Positions 1 to 6,287 are shown, counted from the first letter of the stretch. The stretch: 8,025 nucleotides of DNA from an uncultured Ignavibacteriota bacterium (GCA_903907305.1 CAIVNT010000482.1:1-8025); one strand, 5' to 3'. Notes: generated by a model from the letters alone, not told the origin. Translations and numbers: made by a program.

Positions 1-479
1 TAACCCCGCAAGGAGAAAACCTCGTCATTTCGCCTGCGGACGGCACAGTGATCAAGATCGAAAATGTGATCGAAGAGAACTATATAAAGGGAGAAGCGAC
101 AATGGTCTGCATTTTCATGTCCCCGATGAATGTGCATGTGAACAGAAATCCTATCACCGGGACAGTCGGATACTTTGAACATGTCCAGGGAGAGTATTTT
201 GCTGCATTTGAGGATAAAGCGTCGTTGAAGAATGAACAAACCCACATTGGTATGGAGAATGCGAAAGGGAAGGTCTTCTTCAAACAGATCGCGGGATTTA
301 TTGCGAGAAGGATCGTTGCCAATGTGAAAGTGGGGGACAGTGTTGAAGCAGGCAAGCGGTTCGGTATGATCAAGTTCGGTTCACGCGTGGATATTTATGT
401 CCCGAAAGGCTCGGAGATCAAAGTTGTGATGAATCAAACGACGGTTGCCGGTGAAACGATCGTTGCGGTGACGAAGTGA
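1..479 (+). CDS. psd: Phosphatidylserine decarboxylase proenzyme, 3' part (5' end outside window)
   Basis: Decarboxylates phosphatidylserine to phosphatidylethanolamine at the membrane, the last step of PE synthesis. The frame is open from base 3 to the TGA at 477-479 (158 codons visible), and the true start lies upstream. Visible motifs are SPADGT (Asp codon 39-41), SPMNVHVNRNP (His codon 135-137) and FGSRVD near the C-terminus. In this family the Gly-Ser bond (Gly 378-380, Ser 381-383) is where the proenzyme cleaves itself, and the Ser becomes the pyruvoyl cofactor. The Asp and His match the other two members of the family's self-processing triad. FGSRVD rather than LGST points to the short PSD-A type, usually just over 200 residues, so roughly the first quarter is missing. 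A GTG at 48 opens a shorter frame, but the SPADG motif lies upstream of it, so it is not the start. The gene overlaps pssA, which makes its substrate. Confidence 0.96.
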   Translation, partial: TPQGENLVISPADGTVIKIENVIEENYIKGEATMVCIFMSPMNVHVNRNPITGTVGYFEHVQGEYFAAFEDKASLKNEQTHIGMENAKGKVFFKQIAGFIARRIVANVKVGDSVEAGKRFGMIKFGSRVDIYVPKGSEIKVVMNQTTVAGETIVAVTK

Positions 480-1237
480 GGATCACGCGAGCAGTCGTAC
501 CGACGCTGTTTACAGTACTGAACATGTTCTGCGGACTTCTGTCCATCGTTCAGACCAGTGATGGTAAGTTCATTGAAGCGTCCTATTTCATTGTTCTGGC
601 AGGTCTGTTCGATGCGTTGGACGGGATGATGGCTCGACTGACAAAATCCAGCAGTCAGTTCGGTGTTGAGATCGATTCCTTGTCTGATATTGTGTCGTTC
701 GGTGCTGCACCCGCATTCCTTGTCTACAAGATCCATCTGTATCAAATGGGCGAGTGGGGACTGATCATCAGTTCATTATTGATGATCCTGGGCGGGATCA
801 GATTGGCCCGGTTCAACGTCCAACTGGTAGGATTCGATAAGAACTATTTTACCGGTTTGCCGATACCATCGAGTGCGTTTGCAGTCATCTCCTATATCCT
901 CACATTTGCAGTGGACGGCAATCATCTTGAAGGAATGGCGGCAACAATGCTTGCTCCTCTTTGCGTTATTCTTTCTTTGATCATGGTCAGCAAAGTAAAA
1001 TACGATACACTGCCGAAGGTCTCCGTAAAAGAGCTGAAGAAACATCCGGTGAAGTTCATTTTTTTTCTCTTTTCTTTTTTGCTGATCATATTCACCAAAG
1101 GCAAAGCAATGTTCTATTTGTTTGCAGCATTCGTTTTGTTTGGACTAACACGGTATGTCTTTCAATTGATCGTGAAGCCTTCCGCAAAAGAATCGGCTGA
1201 GATCGAACCGGTAGAAGCACCCAGTTACGACATCTAA
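476..1237 (+). CDS. pssA: CDP-diacylglycerol--serine O-phosphatidyltransferase
   Basis: Integral membrane enzyme that joins CDP-diacylglycerol and serine to give phosphatidylserine, the substrate of Psd. The 253-residue product has the full CDP-alcohol phosphatidyltransferase motif D-x2-DG-x2-AR-x8-G-x3-D-x3-D, at D46, D49-G50, A53-R54, G63, D67 and D71. Several hydrophobic segments follow (roughly 95-112, 130-147, 155-172, 193-207, 210-231), the last two very Phe-rich. The start is a GTG at 476 that overlaps the psd stop (GTGA, 476-479). This implies translational coupling, and there is no good Shine-Dalgarno upstream. The N-terminus (RAVVPTLFTVLNMFCGLLSI) fits the family start well. The acidic hydrophilic tail (about 236-253) looks dispensable. 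The identity is firm; the exact start is slightly less so because it is GTG. Confidence 0.96.
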   Translation: MRITRAVVPTLFTVLNMFCGLLSIVQTSDGKFIEASYFIVLAGLFDALDGMMARLTKSSSQFGVEIDSLSDIVSFGAAPAFLVYKIHLYQMGEWGLIISSLLMILGGIRLARFNVQLVGFDKNYFTGLPIPSSAFAVISYILTFAVDGNHLEGMAATMLAPLCVILSLIMVSKVKYDTLPKVSVKELKKHPVKFIFFLFSFLLIIFTKGKAMFYLFAAFVLFGLTRYVFQLIVKPSAKESAEIEPVEAPSYDI

Positions 1238-1259
1238 ATTCATCCAACGAATAATTACT

Positions 1260-1508
1260 ATGTATCAATCGACCATCACCATCACACTTCGTCCGTCAAT
1301 TCTTGATGTGCAGGGGAAAGCTGTGGAACTTGGAATTCATACACTCGGGATGAATGAAGTGGAAAATGTCCGCATCGGTAAGTCCATCCAGATGAACGTC
1401 AATGCATCCACAGAAGATGAAGCGAAGCGCATCACGGAAGAGGCGTGCAAAAAACTGCTTGCAAATTCCGTGATGGAAGATTTCACATTTACGGTGAAGA
1501 AAGTATGA
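1260..1508 (+). CDS. purS: Phosphoribosylformylglycinamidine synthase subunit PurS
   Basis: Small subunit of FGAM synthase, the ATP- and glutamine-dependent fourth step of purine synthesis, in organisms that split the enzyme into PurS, PurQ and PurL. PurS dimers help assemble the complex and bridge PurQ and PurL. The 82-residue product has the usual family length. It shows the family pattern of an N-terminal beta strand (TITITLRPSILDVQGKAVE), a central HTLGMNEVENVRIGKSI segment and a C-terminal helix ending in the strand EDFTFTVKKV. It starts 22 bases after pssA and its TGA overlaps the ATG of purQ (ATGA, 1505-1508), so the two are probably translated in a coupled way. No strong Shine-Dalgarno is seen before the ATG. 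Confidence 0.95.
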   Translation: MYQSTITITLRPSILDVQGKAVELGIHTLGMNEVENVRIGKSIQMNVNASTEDEAKRITEEACKKLLANSVMEDFTFTVKKV

Positions 1509-2221
1509 ATGCACCAACACTGAAATTTGGTGTCGTCGTCTTTCCGGGATCGAACTGTGATCACGATGCCTATCATGCCGCGAAGCATGTGATGGGACAG
1601 GAAGCAGAATTTCTCTGGCACAAAGAGACCGATTTGAAGGGCTCGGATGTCATTATTCTTCCGGGAGGATTCTCGTACGGTGATTATCTCCGTACCGGGG
1701 CGATCGCCCGTTTCTCGCCGATCATGAATGAAGTGATCCGATTTGCACATAACGGCGGGATTGTCATCGGCATCTGCAATGGATTTCAGATCCTGTGCGA
1801 GTCGGGTCTGCTCCCCGGCGTGCTGCTGAGGAATCGTTCACTGCTGTTCTCCAGTAAACATGTGACGGTGCGCGTGGAACATGCAGAATCAAAATTCACC
1901 GGTTCATCCGCTGCGGGAGATCTTCTTCGCATTCCCATTGCGCACGGTGAAGGAAATTATTTCGCGGATGCACAGACCATTGCTTCGCTGGAAGAGAACG
2001 GACAAGTGCTCTTCCGATACTGCGATGAATTCGGAGAAGTGACGGACGAATCGAATCCAAACGGCTCCATCAATAACATCGCCGGCATCATGAACAAGAA
2101 CGGGAATGTGATGGGAATGATGCCGCATCCGGAGCGTGCGTGCGAACTGCAGTTGGGCTCTTCGGACGGAAAGAAAGTTTTTGAATCATTATTGAACAGC
2201 ATTCTTATACAACCATCGTAA
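1505..2221 (+). CDS. purQ: Phosphoribosylformylglycinamidine synthase subunit PurQ (glutamine amidotransferase)
   Basis: Class I glutamine amidotransferase subunit of FGAM synthase. It hydrolyses glutamine and passes ammonia to PurL. The product is 238 residues from the ATG at 1505. The open frame reaches further up to 1445, but those 20 extra residues lie inside purS and do not match the family, whereas the ATG at 1505 sits in an ATGA overlap with the purS stop. Nucleophile Cys91 lies in GICNGFQILCESGLLPG, and the catalytic His208/Glu210 pair is in MMPHPERACE. The N-terminal FPGSNCDHD, the ILPGGFSYGDYLRTGAIA loop and the PIAHGEGNY motif are all typical of PurQ. Nothing appears truncated. purL, often the next gene in other genomes, is not in this window; tatA follows instead. 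Confidence 0.97.
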   Translation: MNAPTLKFGVVVFPGSNCDHDAYHAAKHVMGQEAEFLWHKETDLKGSDVIILPGGFSYGDYLRTGAIARFSPIMNEVIRFAHNGGIVIGICNGFQILCESGLLPGVLLRNRSLLFSSKHVTVRVEHAESKFTGSSAAGDLLRIPIAHGEGNYFADAQTIASLEENGQVLFRYCDEFGEVTDESNPNGSINNIAGIMNKNGNVMGMMPHPERACELQLGSSDGKKVFESLLNSILIQPS

Positions 2222-2233
2222 ATTACCCGATCG

Positions 2234-2252
2234 GTCAGAGGCATAATCTGAC
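2234..2252 (+). other. Small hairpin between purQ and tatA
   Basis: GTCAGA (2234-2239) and TCTGAC (2247-2252) form a perfect 6-bp inverted repeat around a 7-base loop, in the 57-base gap after purQ. No T-tract follows, so it is not a convincing terminator. It may be a weak pause or RNA-processing element, or chance. Confidence 0.3.
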
Positions 2253-2263
2253 GTTGATCATTT

Positions 2264-2270
2264 AGAAAGG
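2264..2270 (+). promoter_or_regulatory. Ribosome binding site of tatA
   Basis: AGAAAGG ends 8 bases before the ATG at 2279 and resembles a Shine-Dalgarno. It supports that start, which also gives the expected short N-terminus ahead of the membrane helix. Confidence 0.55.
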
Positions 2271-2278
2271 ATTATCAT

Positions 2279-2527
2279 ATGTTGGGACTTGGCGCACAGG
2301 AAATGGTATTGATTGTTCTCGTTATCCTCATTTTCTTCGGAGCAAAGAAGATCCCTGAGCTCGCACGAGGACTCGGGAAAGGGGTGAGCGAATTCAAAAA
2401 AGGGATGAGCGACATACAGACCGAATTGCAGAAAGAAGAGAGCAAAGAGGATGAATTGAGCCGCCGAGAAGCTGAACTTGCCCGTCGTGAAGCCGAATTG
2501 AGCAAGCGTATCGAAGAAAAAAAATAA
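2279..2527 (+). CDS. tatA: Sec-independent (twin-arginine) translocase subunit TatA/E
   Basis: Membrane protein that oligomerises to form the passage for folded proteins carrying twin-arginine signals. The 82-residue product has the family plan: a short N-terminus with a polar residue at position 8 (Glu8), a single membrane helix at about 9-20, the hinge motif FGAKKIPELARGLGKG (20-35), and an amphipathic helix with EFKKGM to about 43. A hydrophilic tail follows. The tail ends in heptads: SRREAEL, ARREAEL and SKRIEEK (residues 61-81), predicted to form a charged helix or coiled coil. Length and the FGxKKxPE motif favour TatA/E over the longer TatB, although Glu8 is more usual in TatB, so a dual-function protein is possible. 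tatC is not in the window, and no neighbouring product shows a twin-arginine signal. Confidence 0.93.
   Translation: MLGLGAQEMVLIVLVILIFFGAKKIPELARGLGKGVSEFKKGMSDIQTELQKEESKEDELSRREAELARREAELSKRIEEKK
2459..2521 (+). repeat. Three 21-base heptad-coding repeats in the tatA tail
   Basis: Three consecutive 21-base units encode SRREAEL, ARREAEL and SKRIEEK. The first two proteins units differ only at the first residue but use different codons at several positions (cgc-cga against cgt-cgt, gct against gcc, ctt against ttg). This suggests an old duplication held by selection on the protein rather than a fresh DNA expansion. Confidence 0.6.
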
Positions 2528-2548
2528 ATCCACTGTTCCGTTCCGGAG

Positions 2549-2578
2549 GAAAGGCGGTTCTTGATTGACCGCTCTTTC
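2549..2578 (+). other. Bulged hairpin between tatA and gatA
   Basis: GAAAGGCGGT (2549-2558) pairs with ACCGC (2568-2572) and CTTTC (2574-2578), with one bulged T at 2573 and a 9-base loop. It fills much of the 77-base gap between tatA and gatA. No T-run follows (the next bases are TCGGACGG), so it is not a standard terminator. It might attenuate or process the transcript; function is unproven. Confidence 0.35.
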
Positions 2579-2604
2579 TCGGACGGTGACCATCGAAGTA
2601 AACC

Positions 2605-4029
2605 GTGAACATCAGAGAAACCTACTCATCCTTCCGCGAAAAACTTTTTAACGGTGACGAATCCGTTGAATCGCGCGTATCCGAACATCTCGCCGTTATT
2701 GATTCGAGAAAATCGCTCAATGCTTTCCTGTCCGTCTTTAATGATGAAGCGTCCCTCCGTGCCCGTGCGATCGATGAAAAGATCAAACAGGGAACAGCCG
2801 GCCCGCTTGCGGGAATGGTGATCGCAGTGAAGGATGTTCTGTGTATGGACGGGAAAGTGACCACCTGCGGATCGAAGATGCTGGAGAATTATCAGGCGAT
2901 CTACGATGCGACGGTGATCCAAAAACTTCGTGATGCGGATGTCGTGTTCATCGGCAAAACGAATATGGATGAGTTTGCGATGGGATCGTCCGGTGAGAAC
3001 TCCGCGTATGGTGCGACGAAACATCCGATGGATGAATCAAGAGTTCCAGGCGGTTCGAGCAGCGGATCGTGCGTAGCAGTTGCAGCAGGAATGTCCACGG
3101 CTTCTTTGGGGACAGATACCGGCGGTTCCATCCGTCAGCCGGCAGGATTGTGCGGAATTGTGGGATTAAAACCGACGTATGGACGTGTATCGCGCTATGG
3201 TCTTGTTGCTTTTGCATCATCGTTCGATCAGATCGGTCCATTCACAAATTCAACGAAGGATGCAGCCCGTATTCTTCAGGTGATCGCCGGAAAAGATGAG
3301 CTGGACTCAACGTGTGCCGATGTCGCCGTTCCGGATTATCTCAACGCGATCGACGGCAAGATGAAAGGGAAGAAGATCGGTCTACCGAAAGAGTATTTCT
3401 CTGACGCGCTCAATCCCGAAATTCGATCGGTCCTTCAGAAAAAGATCGATCTCCTTCTGCATGCCGGTGCTGAAATTGTGGAAGTATCTCTCCCGAATTC
3501 TGAGTACACTATTTCAACATACTATATCCTTGCAACCGCTGAAGCATCGTCGAATCTTGCTCGTTACGATGGAGCAAGATACGGTTTCCGTTCCCCGAAT
3601 GTGAAGGATCTGCAAAGTATGTTTGTGCGTTCGCGCAGCGAAGGATTCGGCAGAGAAGTGAAACGAAGGATCATGCTCGGGACCTATGTGCTCTCATCTG
3701 GATATTACGATGCGTATTACCGCAAAGCGCAGCAGGTTCGTCGTCTGATCCAAAATGATTTTATCAATGCATTCCAACAGGTGGACTGCATCCTTACCCC
3801 GATCGCACCGACAACGGCGTTCAAACTCGGTGAGAAGATGGACGATCCTCTGCAGATGTATCTGAATGATATCTATACTGTGTCGGCGAACCTTGCAGGA
3901 ATTCCGGGATTGTGTGTTCCAGCGGGAGCGGATTCGAACGGACTTCCGATCGGCATTCAGATTCTCGGAAAGCAATTTGATGAAACGACCATCTTCAATG
4001 TCGGAGATTTTTTAGAAACTGTTAATTAA
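2605..4029 (+). CDS. gatA: Asp-tRNA(Asn)/Glu-tRNA(Gln) amidotransferase subunit A
   Basis: Amidase subunit of the GatCAB enzyme. It releases ammonia from glutamine, which GatB uses to convert Glu-tRNA(Gln) to Gln-tRNA(Gln), or Asp-tRNA(Asn) to Asn-tRNA(Asn). The 474-residue product is of normal length. The amidase-signature Ser-cisSer-Lys triad is present: Lys76 (GMVIAVKD), Ser151 (PGGSSSGS) and Ser175 (GTDTGGSIRQPA). Each lies three positions before its counterpart in the well-studied enzymes numbered 79/154/178. The start is a GTG at 2605 with only a weak purine stretch upstream. It gives the usual lead helix (RETYSSFREKLFNG), and no better in-frame start is evident. gatB and gatC are not in the window, so the complex is encoded at separate loci or beyond the edges. 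Confidence 0.97.
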   Translation: MNIRETYSSFREKLFNGDESVESRVSEHLAVIDSRKSLNAFLSVFNDEASLRARAIDEKIKQGTAGPLAGMVIAVKDVLCMDGKVTTCGSKMLENYQAIYDATVIQKLRDADVVFIGKTNMDEFAMGSSGENSAYGATKHPMDESRVPGGSSSGSCVAVAAGMSTASLGTDTGGSIRQPAGLCGIVGLKPTYGRVSRYGLVAFASSFDQIGPFTNSTKDAARILQVIAGKDELDSTCADVAVPDYLNAIDGKMKGKKIGLPKEYFSDALNPEIRSVLQKKIDLLLHAGAEIVEVSLPNSEYTISTYYILATAEASSNLARYDGARYGFRSPNVKDLQSMFVRSRSEGFGREVKRRIMLGTYVLSSGYYDAYYRKAQQVRRLIQNDFINAFQQVDCILTPIAPTTAFKLGEKMDDPLQMYLNDIYTVSANLAGIPGLCVPAGADSNGLPIGIQILGKQFDETTIFNVGDFLETVN

Positions 4030-4061
4030 TACTTTACTCAACTCAATCGAAAAAAAACATT

Positions 4062-5060
4062 ATGAGCATTCTCGTCAATAAGAAAACCAGACTCGTTGTT
4101 CAGGGGATCACCGGCGGTGAAGGAACATTCCATACATCGCAGATGCTCGCCTACGGAACGAACGTTGTTGCCGGCGTTACACCCGGTAAGGGCGGTTCAC
4201 GCTATAAAGGAAATGAAAAGGATCAGTTCAACCGTGAAGTGCCGGTGTTCAACACCGTTGCTGATGCCGTAAAAGAACAGGGCGCAAACACGTCTATCAT
4301 CTACGTTCCGGCAGCGTTTGCCGGCGATGCGATTATGGAAGCAGCGGATGCCGGTGTGGATCTGATCGTTTGTATCACAGAAGGTCTTCCGGTGAAAGAC
4401 ATGGTGAAAGCGTATGAGTACATCACCAAAAAAGGAGTTCGCCTGATCGGACCGAACTGCCCCGGTATCATCACACCCGGCGAAGCGAAGGTCGGTATCA
4501 TGCCGGCGTTCATTCACAAACCGGGACGCGTCGGTGTTGTTTCTCGCAGCGGAACATTGACCTACGAATCTGTGTGGCAATTAACGGAACGCGGAATCGG
4601 CCAGTCCACCTGCATCGGTATCGGCGGTGACCCGATCATCGGAACGCAATTTATCGATGCCATCAAACTGTTCAACGAGGATGATAAGACCGACGGCATC
4701 ATCATGATCGGTGAGATCGGCGGCAGTGCCGAAGAAGAAGCGGCTGCTTACATTAAGAAGAATGTTTCCAAGCCGGTCGTTGGCTTCATCGCCGGACGCA
4801 CAGCACCTGCAGGACGTCGCATGGGCCATGCCGGCGCAATCATCTCCGGCGGCAAGGGGACTGCGGACGAAAAAATGAAAGCAATGAAGAGTGCAGGGAT
4901 CCACGTCGTCGATTCTCCCGCTTCCATGGGAGAGATGATGAAAACAGCATTGGCGAAAAAATATAAGGCCACCTACACCATCAAAGCGAAGAAGAGCAAA
5001 CCGAAAAAAGCCGCGAAGAAAAAAGTCGTTGGAAAAAAGAAATCATCGAAGAAAAAATAA
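4062..5060 (+). CDS. sucD: Succinyl-CoA synthetase (ADP/GDP-forming) alpha subunit with lysine-rich C-terminal tail
   Basis: Alpha subunit of succinate-CoA ligase. With SucC it interconverts succinyl-CoA and succinate while making or using ATP or GTP in the citric acid cycle. The 332-residue product has the CoA-binding Rossmann N-terminus (VQGITGGEGTFHTSQML, GVTPGKGG), the LIGPNCPGIITPGE motif, the SRSGTLTYE segment and the phosphohistidine site GRRMGHAGAI with His256. The catalytic fold ends near residue 298. Related enzymes are about 290 residues, so about 34 residues are extra, and 18 of residues 299-332 are Lys (KPKKAAKKK, ending KKKSSKKK). The ATG follows an A-rich leader without a clear Shine-Dalgarno, 32 bases after gatA. 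sucC is not in the window. The enzyme identity is firm; the tail's role is unknown. Confidence 0.97.
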   Translation: MSILVNKKTRLVVQGITGGEGTFHTSQMLAYGTNVVAGVTPGKGGSRYKGNEKDQFNREVPVFNTVADAVKEQGANTSIIYVPAAFAGDAIMEAADAGVDLIVCITEGLPVKDMVKAYEYITKKGVRLIGPNCPGIITPGEAKVGIMPAFIHKPGRVGVVSRSGTLTYESVWQLTERGIGQSTCIGIGGDPIIGTQFIDAIKLFNEDDKTDGIIMIGEIGGSAEEEAAAYIKKNVSKPVVGFIAGRTAPAGRRMGHAGAIISGGKGTADEKMKAMKSAGIHVVDSPASMGEMMKTALAKKYKATYTIKAKKSKPKKAAKKKVVGKKKSSKKK

Positions 5061-5080
5061 ATCTCAAAACCATACAATTA

Positions 5081-5103
5081 TAGGACACATTGAAGATGTC
5101 CTA
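5081..5103 (+). promoter_or_regulatory. Hairpin in the ndk leader
   Basis: TAGGACA (5081-5087) and TGTCCTA (5097-5103) are a perfect 7-bp inverted repeat around the 9-base loop CATTGAAGA. It lies between the sucD stop and the ndk ribosome binding site. No T-tract follows. It could be an operator, a processing site or a structure affecting ndk translation; the sequence alone does not decide. Confidence 0.4.
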
Positions 5104-5118
5104 CAACGTATCATACCG

Positions 5119-5124
5119 AAGGAG
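5119..5124 (+). promoter_or_regulatory. Ribosome binding site of ndk
   Basis: AAGGAG lies 5 bases before the ATG at 5130. It is the strongest Shine-Dalgarno in the window and fixes the ndk start. Confidence 0.75.
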
Positions 5125-5129
5125 TAACA

Positions 5130-5549
5130 ATGGCTGTCGAAAGAACATTATGCATTATGAAACCGGATTGCGTCCGTAAAGGACTTCAGGGCGCTGTGCT
5201 GGCACAGATCCAAAAAGCAGGATTCAAAGTACTCGGTGTGAAACAGATCCGCCTGACCAATGAACAGGCCGGCGCGTTCTATGCTGTCCACAAAGAACGT
5301 CCATTTTATCCGTCGCTGGTTGAGTTCATGACCTCCGGCGCTGTTGTTCCGGTCGCTCTGGAAAAAGAAAATGCCGTTGCAGATTACCGAACACTCATCG
5401 GCGCTACCGATCCGAAAGATGCTGCCGAAGGAACTGTCCGAAAATTGTATGCAGACAGCAAAGGGGAGAACATCGTGCACGGTTCTGATTCCGTTGAGAA
5501 CGGTAAGATCGAAGTCAGCTTCTTTTTCGGTGAAAGTGAATTGGTCTGA
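5130..5549 (+). CDS. ndk: Nucleoside diphosphate kinase
   Basis: Transfers the gamma phosphate of ATP to nucleoside diphosphates through a phosphohistidine, balancing the NTP and dNTP pools. The 139-residue product is of standard size. It begins ERTLCIMKPDCVRKG with the conserved Lys11 and ends with the active-site motif NIVHGSDSVE, where His117 is the phosphorylated residue. The family motifs ERPFYPSLVEFMTSG and LIGATDPKDAAEGTVRKLYA are intact. The gene follows sucD after 69 bases with its own strong ribosome binding site and a leader hairpin, and is followed by an intrinsic terminator, so it is probably the last gene of its transcript. Its proximity to succinyl-CoA synthetase is functionally suggestive, since the two are known to associate in some organisms, but here that is only inference from position. 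Confidence 0.97.
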   Translation: MAVERTLCIMKPDCVRKGLQGAVLAQIQKAGFKVLGVKQIRLTNEQAGAFYAVHKERPFYPSLVEFMTSGAVVPVALEKENAVADYRTLIGATDPKDAAEGTVRKLYADSKGENIVHGSDSVENGKIEVSFFFGESELV

Positions 5550-5579
5550 ACGCTGCAATGATCTCTTAAAAAAATAGGG

Positions 5580-5609
5580 ACGGTCGGTGAATAGCCGACC
5601 GTTTTTTTT
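5580..5609 (+). terminator. Intrinsic terminator after ndk
   Basis: ACGGTCGG (5580-5587) pairs perfectly with CCGACCGT (5595-5602) around a 7-base loop. A run of eight T follows from 5602 to 5609. A GC-rich 8-bp stem with a T-tract, 31 bases after the ndk stop, is a textbook Rho-independent terminator. An A-run upstream (about 5568-5574) could give weaker function in the opposite direction. Confidence 0.92.
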
Positions 5610-5642
5610 AATAGGCTATAGATCTGAAAACATGAAATAATC

Positions 5643-5726
5643 TCTCGCATAGCCCCTAAGGGGCAGGCCGCCAATGCGCAAAGAGAATGTATTATCAATC
5701 CTTGGCGACTTTGCGCCTTTGCGAGA
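5643..5726. repeat. Intergenic inverted array of CGCAAAG-type octamers
   Basis: The 207-base gap between ndk and the Nudix gene contains a terminator and this compact structure, and no gene. The ends are imperfect inverted repeats: TCTCGCATAGCC on the + strand from 5643 and TCTCGCAAAGGC on the - strand from 5726 (10 of 12 match). Inside, on the + strand, are octamers CGCCAATG and CGCAAAGA (5669-5684). Facing them, on the - strand, are three tandem octamers: CGCAAAGG, CGCAAAGT and CGCCAAGG (5723 down to 5700). GCGCAAAG (5676-5683) and CTTTGCGC (5709-5716) are exact inverted copies. A separate small palindrome GCCCC-TAA-GGGGC sits at 5652-5664. I infer a dispersed intergenic repeat, but only one copy is visible here. 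Confidence 0.6.
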
Positions 5727-5756
5727 ATAGCCTTTTAATGAGATAGAAAAAATATC

Positions 5757-6287
5757 ATGCTGAAACGTTGGAAACAATTGACAACTGCCGTCATCTATAA
5801 AAATCCATGGTGGACCTATAAAAAAGATGAATTCCAGATCCCCGACGGGATCAAAGGGGAATATCATTATGTCCATACCAACGGTGCCAGTATGATCATT
5901 CCGGTAACTTCAGAAGGAAATATCATTCTCGTCAATCAATATCGTTATCTCTGCGACAAGGAAAGCATCGAACTTCCGTGCGGCGGTGTGAAGGATGGAA
6001 AGACATACGAAGAGATGGCGCGTATCGAATTGGAAGAGGAGACGGGATTCCGTTCAGATCATATGGTGAAAGCGGGAGAATTCAATCCCTATAACGGCGT
6101 GACGAATGAGATCTGCGAGGTGTTCATTGCAAAAGAACTGATCCAGTCCAAATCTATTCCGGATTCGACGGAAGAATTCGAACTGTTGATCAAAACTCCC
6201 CGTGAGATCGATGAGATGATCAGTGCGAATATCATTTGGGACGGAATGACGATCGCTGCGTGGGGAATTGCTCGTTTGAAAATTTAG
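5757..6287 (+). CDS. Nudix hydrolase, ADP-ribose pyrophosphatase-like, with altered Nudix box
   Basis: Predicted cytoplasmic hydrolase of nucleoside diphosphates linked to another moiety; ADP-ribose or a nucleotide sugar is the likeliest substrate class. The 176-residue product has the ADP-ribose pyrophosphatase layout: an N-terminal strand region, NQYRY (60-64), IELPCGGV (71-78), and a Nudix helix ending IELEEETGF (90-98). The metal-binding Glu91, Glu94 and Glu95 are kept. Against the consensus Gx5Ex7REUxEExGU, two positions differ: the first Glu is Lys82 and the Arg is Ile90. The YNGVTNEICEVFIA segment (112-125) corresponds to the usual region after the box. The ATG at 5757 lacks a clear Shine-Dalgarno. 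The gene starts a second cluster, 10 bases before the DUF1343 gene. Fold assignment is firm; substrate and full activity are not. Confidence 0.88.
   Translation: MLKRWKQLTTAVIYKNPWWTYKKDEFQIPDGIKGEYHYVHTNGASMIIPVTSEGNIILVNQYRYLCDKESIELPCGGVKDGKTYEEMARIELEEETGFRSDHMVKAGEFNPYNGVTNEICEVFIAKELIQSKSIPDSTEEFELLIKTPREIDEMISANIIWDGMTIAAWGIARLKI

Noticed and set aside
434..745. Minus-strand open frame across the psd-pssA junction
   Set aside because: It lies opposite two genes with clear catalytic motifs, has no recognisable domain, and is explained by codon structure of the real genes.
1059..1080. T-rich run in pssA as a possible frameshift or slippage site
   Set aside because: The frame continues correctly into a Phe/Leu-rich membrane segment and on to a plausible C-terminus, so composition explains it.
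1445..1504. Upstream extension of purQ by 20 residues
   Set aside because: It overlaps purS in another frame and does not match the PurQ N-terminus. The ATG at 1505 in the ATGA overlap fits better.
2234..2252. Hairpin after purQ as an intrinsic terminator
   Set aside because: The stem is only 6 bp and no T-tract follows, so it is listed only as a hairpin.
5073..5078. TACAAT as a -10 promoter element for ndk
   Set aside because: No -35 partner at a suitable distance, and promoter rules in the likely host group differ. Too weak to annotate.
5643..5726. CRISPR array
   Set aside because: Units are 8 bases, contiguous and in opposed orientation, with no spacers and no cas genes nearby.
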